Positions 16,736 through 24,860 of a stretch of DNA of 64,000 nt are shown here, piece by piece; positions within the stretch are counted from its first letter, which is position 1; every line of letters starts with the position of its first letter. A program made the position numbers and the translations under genes. A model generated the notes under the pieces. That model did not search any database. It saw nothing but the letters and a program-made list of their open reading frames with translations, and was not told where the DNA came from. This DNA comes from Planktotalea sp. (GTDB lineage: Bacteria > Pseudomonadota > Alphaproteobacteria > Rhodobacterales > Rhodobacteraceae), in NCBI RefSeq assembly GCF_018607995.1, contig NZ_JABBAL010000008.1, positions 124,001 through 188,000 on the forward strand. The letters are read 5' to 3'.

Positions 16736-18118
16736 TCAAAGAGATTTTTTATCCGCCTTGCCTGCATTTCTACCTAGTACCGTCGCCGAAAGTAGACCGT
16801 TGCCAGATAAATATCCGTAGTCGCTAGATCCTGAAATCCCGCATGCTGCGCCTCCGCCAGCGAACAGTGTCCGGAAGGTTTGGCCATCGGACTTGATTAC
16901 GCGACCAGAAGCATTTGTTCGTAATCCCCCTTGCGTGTGGAACAAGGCACCGGTTACACGAACCCCGAAATAAGCTGGAGACAGGGGCTTCGCGTGGAAT
17001 GCCCGGCCAAACTCATCAGTGCTGCCAATAGGCAAACCTGAATGTGTTTCGCGAAGCGCTTGGGCTGGTAGCCCCATTCGAGTAGCCAAGCCTTCAATGG
17101 TTTCACATGTTTTAACCGCACCCACAGCCTCGGCCCTCTTGAAGTCCTCGAACTGACGGGCCACTTTCGCGATCCGCTCATCGAAAATCGCAAAAGCTTC
17201 TCCACCGGGCTGAGCAAGAACTGCGCGCGCAGCTTCGGAATACCCTTGCGTCTCGTTCCAAAAACGCTTGCCCGCGCGGTTCACTTGAAAACCGCCCTCC
17301 GTGATGACGGCCCAGGTGATCAAAATTCCATGTGGATGAGCGACGTTGCCATGTCCTTGATAGGCTCCCAAGTGCGAGACCTGCGCACCAATTTTTTCAG
17401 CCCATAGGATCGCTTCACCCTTGTTGCCATCATGCCCGAACCAAAGCCCGTCTCTGATCTGTGGCAGGTACCGTTCCACCAATTCACTGTTCCCGCCAAA
17501 GCCGTTGCATGCCAAAATAAGTCGCACGCATTTGATCGTTTCCTGCGCTCCATCTGGATTAGCAACTGATACGCCCACAATCTCGCCATCCTCGTGGAAC
17601 AATGCAAAAGCACGTCTTTCGCAGATGATGTCAATATCTAGCGCTTCGCACCTTGCGCGCAATGCATCGATTAACTCTGCACCGGATCTAGTAGGCAGGC
17701 CGTGCATGCGCCTGCGCGAATGTCCAGGGTAGTCAAAATTGTCCACGACAGAGAACGGTAATCCATGTGTTTGCGTCAACCAATCAATGACCTCTGCCGA
17801 ATCGGTAGCTATCTGCTCGACCAGAGATTGATCGTTTTCGCCCTTTGCCTTCGCTTGTATGTCTGCGGCAAACAAGTCAGGAGTGTCATCAATTCCGGCA
17901 GCGCGTTGGATGGCTGTGCCAGCGGCGGGGATAAGGCCTGCGGACAACGCGGTTGATCCGCTAGGCACAGCATCCGCCTCAATAACCAGAACATGTTGGC
18001 CTCGCTCATGTGCTGAGAGTGCGGCGATCATGCCGCAGGCACCAGCGCCTATAATCAGGGTTTCACATTCAATGTGATAGGCTGTCGGAGGTGTGGAAAC
18101 GTCAATTTTTGACGTCAT
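16736..18118 (-). CDS. FAD-dependent oxidoreductase, fumarate reductase/succinate dehydrogenase flavoprotein type
   Basis: Flavoprotein of 460 residues from ATG 18118 (GGGG upstream; an in-frame TTG at 18130 is less likely). N-terminal FAD site LIIGAGACGMIAALSAHERG, then VPSGSTALSAGLIPAAG, and the C-terminal FAD closure FRTLFAGGGAACGISGSSDYGYLSGNG are typical of FAD-binding dehydrogenases that oxidise or reduce carbon-carbon bonds of dicarboxylates or steroids. The start overlaps the lyase gene, so it is the last gene of the island's minus-strand operon. Desaturation of a succinate-like acid to an enedioate would fit the neighbours, but is inference. Confidence 0.82.
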   Translation of the reverse strand: MTSKIDVSTPPTAYHIECETLIIGAGACGMIAALSAHERGQHVLVIEADAVPSGSTALSAGLIPAAGTAIQRAAGIDDTPDLFAADIQAKAKGENDQSLVEQIATDSAEVIDWLTQTHGLPFSVVDNFDYPGHSRRRMHGLPTRSGAELIDALRARCEALDIDIICERRAFALFHEDGEIVGVSVANPDGAQETIKCVRLILACNGFGGNSELVERYLPQIRDGLWFGHDGNKGEAILWAEKIGAQVSHLGAYQGHGNVAHPHGILITWAVITEGGFQVNRAGKRFWNETQGYSEAARAVLAQPGGEAFAIFDERIAKVARQFEDFKRAEAVGAVKTCETIEGLATRMGLPAQALRETHSGLPIGSTDEFGRAFHAKPLSPAYFGVRVTGALFHTQGGLRTNASGRVIKSDGQTFRTLFAGGGAACGISGSSDYGYLSGNGLLSATVLGRNAGKADKKSL

Positions 18119-18965
18119 AACGCGCCCCAATTTCGAGCTGTTCCTTTGTTCCGATCACCTCATTCAGCCCATCAAAATCAAACATGCGATCTGCAAAAGG
18201 CTTGTTTGATCCGTTTGCATGCAAGCTATTGTAATAGGTCTGCGCAGTTCGCCCGATTGCGCGCACAATTCCACCCGGAAAGATCGCGATGGAAAAGCCC
18301 TGCTGCTCAAGATCATTCGCATCAGTAATTGGCGTCGCGCCGCCCTCTACCATATTCGCCAGCAGGGGAATGCGGCTTGCGAACTGCGCGCCAATGTATT
18401 CAAGTTGCGTGCGATCTTGCGGCGCTTCAACGAATAGAACATCTGCGCCAGCTTCAAGGTATGCTTCTGCGCGATCAAGGGCCGCTGAGAACCCTTCAAC
18501 GGCGATTGCGTCTGTGCGGGCGATAATCAGAGTCTCTCCGCTGGCGCGAGCATCGGCCATCGCGCTGATTTTCCCAGTCATTTCGGCGCATGAAATCAAG
18601 GATTTATTCGTGAGATGTCCGCAGCGCTTGGGGTAACTCTGATCTTCAAGCTGAAGGGCGCTCGCACCTGCACGTTCATAGGTGCGCATTGTTCTTTGGG
18701 CATTCAGAGCGTTGCCAAAGCCAGTATCAGCATCAATAATTACTGGTAGAGGCGTGCGATCAGCAATCAACGCCATGGTATCCGCCATCTCGCTTGCGGT
18801 GCTCAGGCCGATATCTGGGCGCCCAAGGCGCGTGTAGGCAACTGCTGCGCCACTCAGATAGAGCGCTTCAAACCCTGCATCGGTTGCAAGGACCGCCGTG
18901 AGTCCATCATAAACTCCAGGGGCCACAAGGATTTTGCTTTGTTGTAGGCGTGACTTTAGGCCCAT
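18102..18965 (-). CDS. Isocitrate lyase/PEP mutase family C-C lyase
   Basis: TIM-barrel enzyme of 287 residues; ATG 18965 has GGAGG seven bases upstream. It carries the metal site DADTGFG at 78-84 and the lyase loop KRCGH with catalytic C115, followed by NKSLIS. This KRCGH motif marks true C-C lyases (methylisocitrate lyase, dimethylmalate lyase) rather than PEP mutase or oxaloacetate decarboxylase. It would cleave a malate- or isocitrate-like acid to pyruvate or succinate plus a second fragment. Neighbouring LeuCD-type hydratase genes suggest the substrate is made by hydration of an enedioate. Confidence 0.85.
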   Translation of the reverse strand: MGLKSRLQQSKILVAPGVYDGLTAVLATDAGFEALYLSGAAVAYTRLGRPDIGLSTASEMADTMALIADRTPLPVIIDADTGFGNALNAQRTMRTYERAGASALQLEDQSYPKRCGHLTNKSLISCAEMTGKISAMADARASGETLIIARTDAIAVEGFSAALDRAEAYLEAGADVLFVEAPQDRTQLEYIGAQFASRIPLLANMVEGGATPITDANDLEQQGFSIAIFPGGIVRAIGRTAQTYYNSLHANGSNKPFADRMFDFDGLNEVIGTKEQLEIGARYDVKN

Positions 18966-19582
18966 GATTTGCCCTCCAACCACGTGAGCGCACTAGCGCA
19001 GTCCATCTGTTTCGTAATCGTTCCAAGCGACAAAAGCGTGGCGTCATGCACGTCTTGGCGAAATGCGGCGCAGCCATCCGTAAGCACCACAGTTTCAATG
19101 TTGCGTAGGTGCGCATCGCGCAGCGTCGAGGCAACGCCACCATTGGTCACAATCCCGCCGACAATCAAATGATCAACGCCAGTCGCACGCATGATGTATT
19201 CTAAGCGCGTCTGATAGAACGCAGAATAGGCGACCTTTTCGATCACAAAGTCCGCTGGATGCAAAGTATCCACAACCATATGCCCGAATGAGCCCGGTGT
19301 GAAATCGCCTTTACCGAGAAACGGGCGTAGCTCTTTGAGATGTGGTGCGATCAAGGGCGTGCCGTCTCTGTCGGGCACCAAGGTAAACTGCGCGGAAAAG
19401 TAGCGCCCACCTTTCGCGCGAAGCGCGGCGGCTAAAGGCGCAACACGATCTGGCAGTGCCGCAATCGCGCCCTCTCCTTGTCCGGCGCGGCCATAAGCAC
19501 CCTCAGGATGAATGAAATCATTTTGCAGATCAATGGTCAGCAATGCAGTGCGCGACAAATCCCATGTGGTTGGATTACTCAT
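18956..19582 (-). CDS. Isochorismatase-fold protein lacking the catalytic cysteine
   Basis: Protein of 208 residues of the isochorismatase/cysteine hydrolase superfamily. D18 (TIDLQNDF) and K116 (VIEKVAYSAF) of the usual triad are present, but the nucleophile position in GIVTNGGVASTLRDA is Gly149 where amidases have Cys. The DNA reads clearly, so this is not a misread codon. Loss of the cysteine is known in PhzD-type isochorismatases that hydrolyse vinyl ethers by acid catalysis, so an amidase role should not be assumed. It overlaps both neighbours in the operon. Confidence 0.82.
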   Translation of the reverse strand: MSNPTTWDLSRTALLTIDLQNDFIHPEGAYGRAGQGEGAIAALPDRVAPLAAALRAKGGRYFSAQFTLVPDRDGTPLIAPHLKELRPFLGKGDFTPGSFGHMVVDTLHPADFVIEKVAYSAFYQTRLEYIMRATGVDHLIVGGIVTNGGVASTLRDAHLRNIETVVLTDGCAAFRQDVHDATLLSLGTITKQMDCASALTWLEGKSWA

Positions 19583-21642
19583 GAAGCCCCCCCCTGTTTT
19601 TCAATGATTGTGTTGCCAAAGCTGTCGACGCGTCCTTGCAAATTCGGTTCTATTAGAACGGTCGTATCAGGCTGGGTCAGAATAGCAGGGCCTTTGATTA
19701 GGGTGTTAATTGGCAGACCTAGGCGATCATAGATGGCAGTATCATGCCAGTCCGTGCCAAAATGGACCTTACGCATTGCGATAGGCTTTGCCGCAGTTTT
19801 GGACGTCGGTGCAAGGGTCGCGAGATCAAATTTGGGACGCTTGCCCGTCACCGCACTGCGCAGGTTTAAAATTCGGCGTACGCCGTTGTTCAAGAGGCGG
19901 CCAAAGGTGGCTCGATATGCTGCGTCAAACGCCGCTTCAACCTGTAATTTGTTTGGGGGGATAACTTTACCATCTACCGTTTCAATCTGAATCAGCACGG
20001 GCACAGTATGGGTCTGACCGATGTAGGCCATGTCCAACTCAAAACTTAACTCGCGACTATCGAATTTGGTTTTAGATGCCTCTAGCAAGGCTATCCCTTG
20101 ATCGACGTGCGATTGCATAAAAGCCGCTAGGGTAACTTCGTCCAAAGTGCTGACCAAAGTGTTGATGGTTTGCACGAAATCTTGTCGCATATCTGCAATC
20201 ACACAGCCCATCGCTGACGTTACACCGGGGTACCGCGGCACGATTGCGCGCTCGATACCCGTCTCTATCAACATCGCGCCTGCATGCAACGCCCCGCCGC
20301 CGCCAAAGGGCATGAATGCAAAGCGCTTAGGATCAAATCCCCGCTCAATCCCAACCAACCTGATCGCGCCTGCCATGCGGCTATTGGCAACTGTCAGGAT
20401 GGCTTCTGCTGCTTCCAAAGTGCTTAACCCTAAAGGTGTGCCGACATGTATATCGATGGCCTTTGAAGCTGCCTCTACATCCAGCCGATCCAGCTTGCCG
20501 CCAATCGGGTTTTCAGGGTCAATACGCCCCAACACGATATTGGCATCCGTAACAGTTGGGCGATCATTGCCAAGACCATAAGCCACCGGGCCAGGGTGTG
20601 AACCTGCGCTTTCTGGCCCAATATTTAGCAAACCGCCTTTATCGGCCCAAGCAATTGATCCACCGCCTGCGCCAATCGTCGTGATCTCGATCATCGGGGT
20701 GCGCACGACCATTCCAAAATCAATAGAGGTCTGCGGTGACAGGATTGACTGACCTTCATGGATCAAAGACACATCAAAACTAGTGCCGCCCATATCGCCC
20801 GTGATGATGTTCTCGAAACCCGCAGAGCCAGCGATGTAGCCCGCTGCAATCACACCTGCCGCAGGTCCAGATAAGGCCGTTCGAACAGGCATCTTGCACG
20901 CCGTATCAACCGCCATGACACCGCCGTTGGACTGCACGATCATTAATTCGCCTTCAAACCCATCGCTGCGCAACGCGGTCTCAAGGCGGCCAAGGTAGCC
21001 GGAAATCTCCGGCTGAAGGTAGGCATTAAGCGCTGTCGTTGAGAACCGTTCGAATTCGCGGATTTCCGGTAGAATTTCGTGAGAAGCAGACACATGCGCA
21101 TTCGGCCAGATATCGCGCAGAACAGCGACAGCAGCGGCCTCATTCGCAGGGTTGGCATAGGCGTTGGCAAACAAAATTGCCGCCGCCTCGCACCCGTCTT
21201 CCAGCAATTGCTCCGCGGCTGAGCGAACCGCATTAAGATCGACCTCTGAGCGAATTGAACCATCAGCCAATGTGCGCTCAGGAACTTCAAGCCGGTTGCG
21301 ACGATCCACAATCGGTTCAAAATCTCCGCGCAAACCCCAAGTGCGCGGCCTATCACGGCGACGCATCTCGAGCACATCGCGCAGGCCTTCAGTGCAAATC
21401 ACACCGGTCTTAGCCCCCTTTCGTTCTAGGAGTGCATTGGTGCCGGCGGTCGTACCATGCACCACAACAGATATTTCTGATAGGTCCTGAATTTCGCGTC
21501 TGATCCCATCAAGGAAGCCGCCAGATTGGTCTGGCCGTGTCGTTGGCACTTTGGCCACGCTCGCGGTGCCAGTTTCTTCATTCAAAACGAACACATCTGT
21601 GAACGTGCCACCCACATCCACACCGATTATATGCTTGCTCAT
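19579..21642 (-). CDS. hyuA: Hydantoinase A/5-oxoprolinase family subunit (HyuA)
   Basis: ATP-binding subunit of 687 residues of the hydantoinase/5-oxoprolinase/acetone carboxylase family. It opens with IGVDVGGTFTDVFV (ASKHA nucleotide fold), has VVHGTTAGTNALLERKGAKTG, RRRDRPRTWGL and ITGDMGGTSFDVSLI, all family landmarks, and FMPFGGGGALHAG toward the C-terminal half. ATG 21642 overlaps the HyuB stop as ATGA. Such A/B pairs couple ATP to ring opening of hydantoins, imides and lactams or to carboxylation of ketones. Substrate not deducible. Confidence 0.9.
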   Translation of the reverse strand: MSKHIIGVDVGGTFTDVFVLNEETGTASVAKVPTTRPDQSGGFLDGIRREIQDLSEISVVVHGTTAGTNALLERKGAKTGVICTEGLRDVLEMRRRDRPRTWGLRGDFEPIVDRRNRLEVPERTLADGSIRSEVDLNAVRSAAEQLLEDGCEAAAILFANAYANPANEAAAVAVLRDIWPNAHVSASHEILPEIREFERFSTTALNAYLQPEISGYLGRLETALRSDGFEGELMIVQSNGGVMAVDTACKMPVRTALSGPAAGVIAAGYIAGSAGFENIITGDMGGTSFDVSLIHEGQSILSPQTSIDFGMVVRTPMIEITTIGAGGGSIAWADKGGLLNIGPESAGSHPGPVAYGLGNDRPTVTDANIVLGRIDPENPIGGKLDRLDVEAASKAIDIHVGTPLGLSTLEAAEAILTVANSRMAGAIRLVGIERGFDPKRFAFMPFGGGGALHAGAMLIETGIERAIVPRYPGVTSAMGCVIADMRQDFVQTINTLVSTLDEVTLAAFMQSHVDQGIALLEASKTKFDSRELSFELDMAYIGQTHTVPVLIQIETVDGKVIPPNKLQVEAAFDAAYRATFGRLLNNGVRRILNLRSAVTGKRPKFDLATLAPTSKTAAKPIAMRKVHFGTDWHDTAIYDRLGLPINTLIKGPAILTQPDTTVLIEPNLQGRVDSFGNTIIEKQGGAS

Positions 21643-23333
21643 GATGTCACCTCGCGCCATGCTGTGCCGTAGGCTTGATCAGCCGCTTTCTCGCTCACAA
21701 GGCCTCGTTGCACATCGCGGGCAATCGCCTCGCGCGCACGCTCAGCCTGCGGGCCGTAACCGCCACCTCCAGGTGTTTCCAACCGTACCGCTTGACCTTG
21801 GCGCAGCTTGATACCACGCATCTTGGAAGCAAGGGGTGGGGTCATCCAACTATCATCTTGTTGGTAGGCAAACAAGTTCATTGCGCCATCTGCACCATCC
21901 GCGATGCCTTTCGGGGCGAACCTGCCACGTTCACCGAACAAAAATGCCTCGGCTCCATTTTCTTCAAGTACTTCAATTTCATAGACTGCGCCAACACCGC
22001 CGCGATGTGCGCCATGTCCGGCACTATCAGGGCGTAAACCCCATGTGCGGAACATCACAGGATAGGCAGCCTCCAAAATCTCCATCGGTGGTATGGTCGC
22101 TGTCGAAATAGGTGCATTGCCGTGATTAAGACCATCGGTTTCAACCGATCCACCATGTCCACCACCATAAAAGCTGAACATTACCCAAGGTTGCCCATTG
22201 CTGCGTTTACCCGCAATGGAAAGCGCGTTGATCGTTCCATAGGCGTTTGCCACCACCCGCGTGGGGGCGGCCTTGGCAAAAGCGGAAAACACAACATCAA
22301 TCATGCGCAAAATGGTTTCGGTATAGCCCCCTGTAGGTGCCGGAAATTTAGCCGACAGCATAGAACCTTCGGGCACAATCACATTAATTGGACGCATCAC
22401 CCCAGCGTTCGCGGGTAATGCCGGAAAGATGTGTTTGACCGCAACATAGGCCGTCGCCACCGAGGTTGGCAGAGCAATGTTCACGGGACCTGCGCATTGC
22501 GCGGCGGAGCCTGTGAAATCGAGCGTCATTTTGTCATTCGCAATTTCGAGCGCGACCTTGATCGGCAAAGGCTTATCCGTGATGCCGTCGTTATCGAGAA
22601 AATCCTCTGCTTCCCAACGACCATCGGGCAGCTCTTGCAGTTCTGATCGCATAAGCGATTCGGCGCGATGACCAAGAGCATCAAGCGCCGCTGAAACTGT
22701 TTCAGCGCCGTAATCATCAAGCAGTTCATCCATGCGTTTGATACCAAGATCAAGAGCGCCAAGTTGACCGTTCAAATCGCCCAGCGCTGATTGCGGCAGC
22801 CGCGTATTGCGCAGCAAAATGTCGATGATGTCTTGGTTGACCTCACCACCACGTGCGAGTTTGACGGGCGGCAGAACGAAAGCTTCTTGAAACACATCCG
22901 TCGCAGCAGGATTATAGTTGCCAGGAACTGCGCCGCCCACATCATGCCAATGACCGACCGAAGCCAGATAGCAGAACAGTTTGCCGTCTCGATAATAGGG
23001 TCGCACCAAACGCATGTCGCTCAGATGTGTGCCGCCGATGTGTGCGTCGTTAAAAATATAAATGTCGCCATCCGCAAGGCCGCCATCCTTGGCGGCTTTT
23101 TCGATGACCGCTTGAACAGCAAAGGACATCACTCCCACGAAAATTGGCAGGCCAGATTTCCCTTGCACTAACGTGTCGCCAGTCGCTGCGTGATATAGAC
23201 CGTGGCTCGCATCATGGGCCTCTGCGATGATCGGATTGAAGGCCGCACGAAACAGCGTGGCGTCCATTTCATCCGCAATCTGTTCCATCCGTCCGGCAAG
23301 AACCGAGAGGGTAATCGGATCAATCTCTGTCAT
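21639..23333 (-). CDS. hyuB: Hydantoinase B/oxoprolinase family subunit (HyuB)
   Basis: Partner subunit of 564 residues. Family landmarks are DPITLSVLAGRMEQIADEMDATLFRAAFNPIIAEAHDASHGLY, shown here only by its ends DPITLSVLAG and EAHDASHGLY, GDIYIFNDAHIGGTHLSDM with metal-ligand type Asp/His, GHWHDVGGAVPGNYNP, and the C-terminal glycine-rich LETPGGGGYGPQ. It overlaps hyuA and the tautomerase gene by four bases each, so the three are translationally coupled. Together with HyuA it forms the ATP-dependent enzyme at the head of this operon. Confidence 0.9.
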   Translation of the reverse strand: MTEIDPITLSVLAGRMEQIADEMDATLFRAAFNPIIAEAHDASHGLYHAATGDTLVQGKSGLPIFVGVMSFAVQAVIEKAAKDGGLADGDIYIFNDAHIGGTHLSDMRLVRPYYRDGKLFCYLASVGHWHDVGGAVPGNYNPAATDVFQEAFVLPPVKLARGGEVNQDIIDILLRNTRLPQSALGDLNGQLGALDLGIKRMDELLDDYGAETVSAALDALGHRAESLMRSELQELPDGRWEAEDFLDNDGITDKPLPIKVALEIANDKMTLDFTGSAAQCAGPVNIALPTSVATAYVAVKHIFPALPANAGVMRPINVIVPEGSMLSAKFPAPTGGYTETILRMIDVVFSAFAKAAPTRVVANAYGTINALSIAGKRSNGQPWVMFSFYGGGHGGSVETDGLNHGNAPISTATIPPMEILEAAYPVMFRTWGLRPDSAGHGAHRGGVGAVYEIEVLEENGAEAFLFGERGRFAPKGIADGADGAMNLFAYQQDDSWMTPPLASKMRGIKLRQGQAVRLETPGGGGYGPQAERAREAIARDVQRGLVSEKAADQAYGTAWREVTS

Positions 23334-23896
23334 GCTTTGGCCCTTGTTTCAGCGATGTCATTCCAGACGTCTTGTTTCAAAAGTGCGTCGCCCACGACCT
23401 CAAACCGGTCAATGAAGCGGATACCATCAAAGGGGGTCCCATCTGACCATTCCCCCGACAGTGTGCCACGGCAATAAACGATGGCTGCATCGCCTGCGCT
23501 CTGCATTGTATCAAAGCCATCATAAATTTTGGTCACGTGGGTGTAGCGCGGTTTTGCCCAATCGATCAGTTGGCTGAGCGATTTCATCGGATCTGTTCCC
23601 GGAAAAGTCATCGTGAAGCTCTCAGACAAAAAGCTCTGCGCCGTTTCCAAGTCTCGCGACTGCATGGCAGTCAAAAACGCGCGGACCAAGCTCGTGGGAT
23701 CAGGCTTAGCTGGTGCTGGCGTTCGCGTTGTGCGGCCGCGAAAATAATTCTCTGCGGGCATGTCGCTGATCATGATGGTCACGAGCTCAGGTGTTGCAGG
23801 TACCACGAGGCGTACAGCATCTGTCAAAGCCTCGCCAAGACGTTGTTTATCGTCTTTTGTATAGCCTTCCAACACATGCAGTTGAACAATCGGCAT
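23330..23896 (-). CDS. Tautomerase (4-OT-like) fused to an NTF2/SnoaL-like domain
   Basis: Protein of 188 residues. ATG 23896, six bases after GGGAGG, exposes Pro as the first residue after Met (MPIVQLHVLEGYTKDDKQRL), as required for the amino-terminal proline of the tautomerase superfamily; the 4-OT-like half ends near residue 70 (PAENYFRGRT). A Pro/Ala linker leads to a SnoaL/NTF2-like domain (VRAFLTAMQSRDLETAQSFLSE). Two-domain architecture of this kind is uncommon. It is the first gene of the minus-strand operon, divergent from gntR. Probably an enol-keto tautomerase or isomerase for a pathway intermediate. Confidence 0.8.
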   Translation of the reverse strand: MPIVQLHVLEGYTKDDKQRLGEALTDAVRLVVPATPELVTIMISDMPAENYFRGRTTRTPAPAKPDPTSLVRAFLTAMQSRDLETAQSFLSESFTMTFPGTDPMKSLSQLIDWAKPRYTHVTKIYDGFDTMQSAGDAAIVYCRGTLSGEWSDGTPFDGIRFIDRFEVVGDALLKQDVWNDIAETRAKA

Positions 23897-23915
23897 GCGA
23901 CCCTCCCAAGTCATC

Positions 23916-23935
23916 CTGTATTATCTATAGTACAG
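23916..23935. promoter_or_regulatory. Candidate GntR operator in the divergent island promoter
   Basis: CTGTA at 23916-23920 and TACAG at 23931-23935 are the arms of an imperfect 20-bp palindrome in the 127-base region between the divergent operons, 20 bases before the tautomerase start. HutC-type GntR regulators bind short inverted repeats with GT...AC arms. The symmetry is visible; function is inferred. Confidence 0.4.
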
Positions 23936-24023
23936 ATTTTGTATGATTGTTAAGTCTATTTTTTTCTTGCAAAACGACAAGCAATTGGTTTTTGTTAAAC
24001 GTAATTACTGTTTTTAAGACGCT

Positions 24024-24860
24024 GTGAGGGGAAATCCAGGGTTGGAAGCTGCCACTGCAAAATCCTTACCGGAAGGTGCAAAAGCTCGTCGGGTGTATTT
24101 GTCGTTGCGCGATCAAATCTCTGATGGGAGGTTGTGTGATGGTGAGATGTTACCGGGCGAGCAGAAGCTGGCCGAGGCGTATTCCGTGTCGCGCGTCACT
24201 GTGCGCCGTGCGTTGGATGGGCTAAGTGCTGCAGGCTTGATCGAAAAACGCGTTGGCAGAGGAACGACTGTGCGCAGCGAGTCACTGGCTGGCAAGCGCG
24301 CTGGGATGAATTTCAATACATTGATGCCGCAGCTGGTTGAGATGGTTCAATCTACGACAGCGCGCCTGTTGTCGTTCTCTTACAGCCAACCGCCGGATTT
24401 CGTGGCGCAAGCGATGGGGCTTGGACCTGGTGAGAATGTCCAAATAGCAACGCGTGTAAGGCTTGCTGGTAACGTGCCGTTTTCGCATCTCACGACTTAT
24501 GTGCCGACACACATCGCGCGCAATTATTCTGAAAATGACTTGGCAACGACGCCTTTGTTCAAGTTGCTAGAACTCAGTGGTGTGCAAATCGACGCGGCGC
24601 ATCAATCAGTCTCGGCAAGTCTCGCTGGTCCAGAAGTGGCAGAAGCGCTTGAAGTTACCGAAGGCTCTGCGCTTTTGTCTTTAAAACGCATCATGCGCGA
24701 TGTGGACGGCAATGGTGTTGAATTTCTATCTGGTCTCTATCGCCCCGACATGTTCAGTCTCGAAATGCCTTTGGTGCGGACTGGCACTGGAGGAGAGCGG
24801 CATTGGAAGCCTGCGATTGGTCAAACTGCTCAAGACGATAGCGGGCAAAGCCAAGCATGA
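24024..24860 (+). CDS. GntR-family (HutC/UTRA) transcriptional regulator
   Basis: Regulator of up to 278 residues with an N-terminal winged helix (LPGEQKLAEAYSVSRVTVRRALDGL, of which SRVTVRRALDGL is the recognition region) and a C-terminal UTRA ligand domain (PLFKLLELSGVQIDAAHQSV, LKRIMRDVDGNGVEF). The start is uncertain: GTG 24024 has no ribosome site, while TTG 24042 follows GAGGGG by ten bases. Divergent to the HyuAB operon and overlapping the LeuC-like gene, it probably senses the pathway substrate or an intermediate and controls both operons. Confidence 0.88.
   Translation: MRGNPGLEAATAKSLPEGAKARRVYLSLRDQISDGRLCDGEMLPGEQKLAEAYSVSRVTVRRALDGLSAAGLIEKRVGRGTTVRSESLAGKRAGMNFNTLMPQLVEMVQSTTARLLSFSYSQPPDFVAQAMGLGPGENVQIATRVRLAGNVPFSHLTTYVPTHIARNYSENDLATTPLFKLLELSGVQIDAAHQSVSASLAGPEVAEALEVTEGSALLSLKRIMRDVDGNGVEFLSGLYRPDMFSLEMPLVRTGTGGERHWKPAIGQTAQDDSGQSQA

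Noticed and set aside
18956-19582. Maleamate or nicotinamide amidase assignment for the isochorismatase-fold protein
   Set aside because: The catalytic Cys is replaced by Gly, so an amidase name is not supported.
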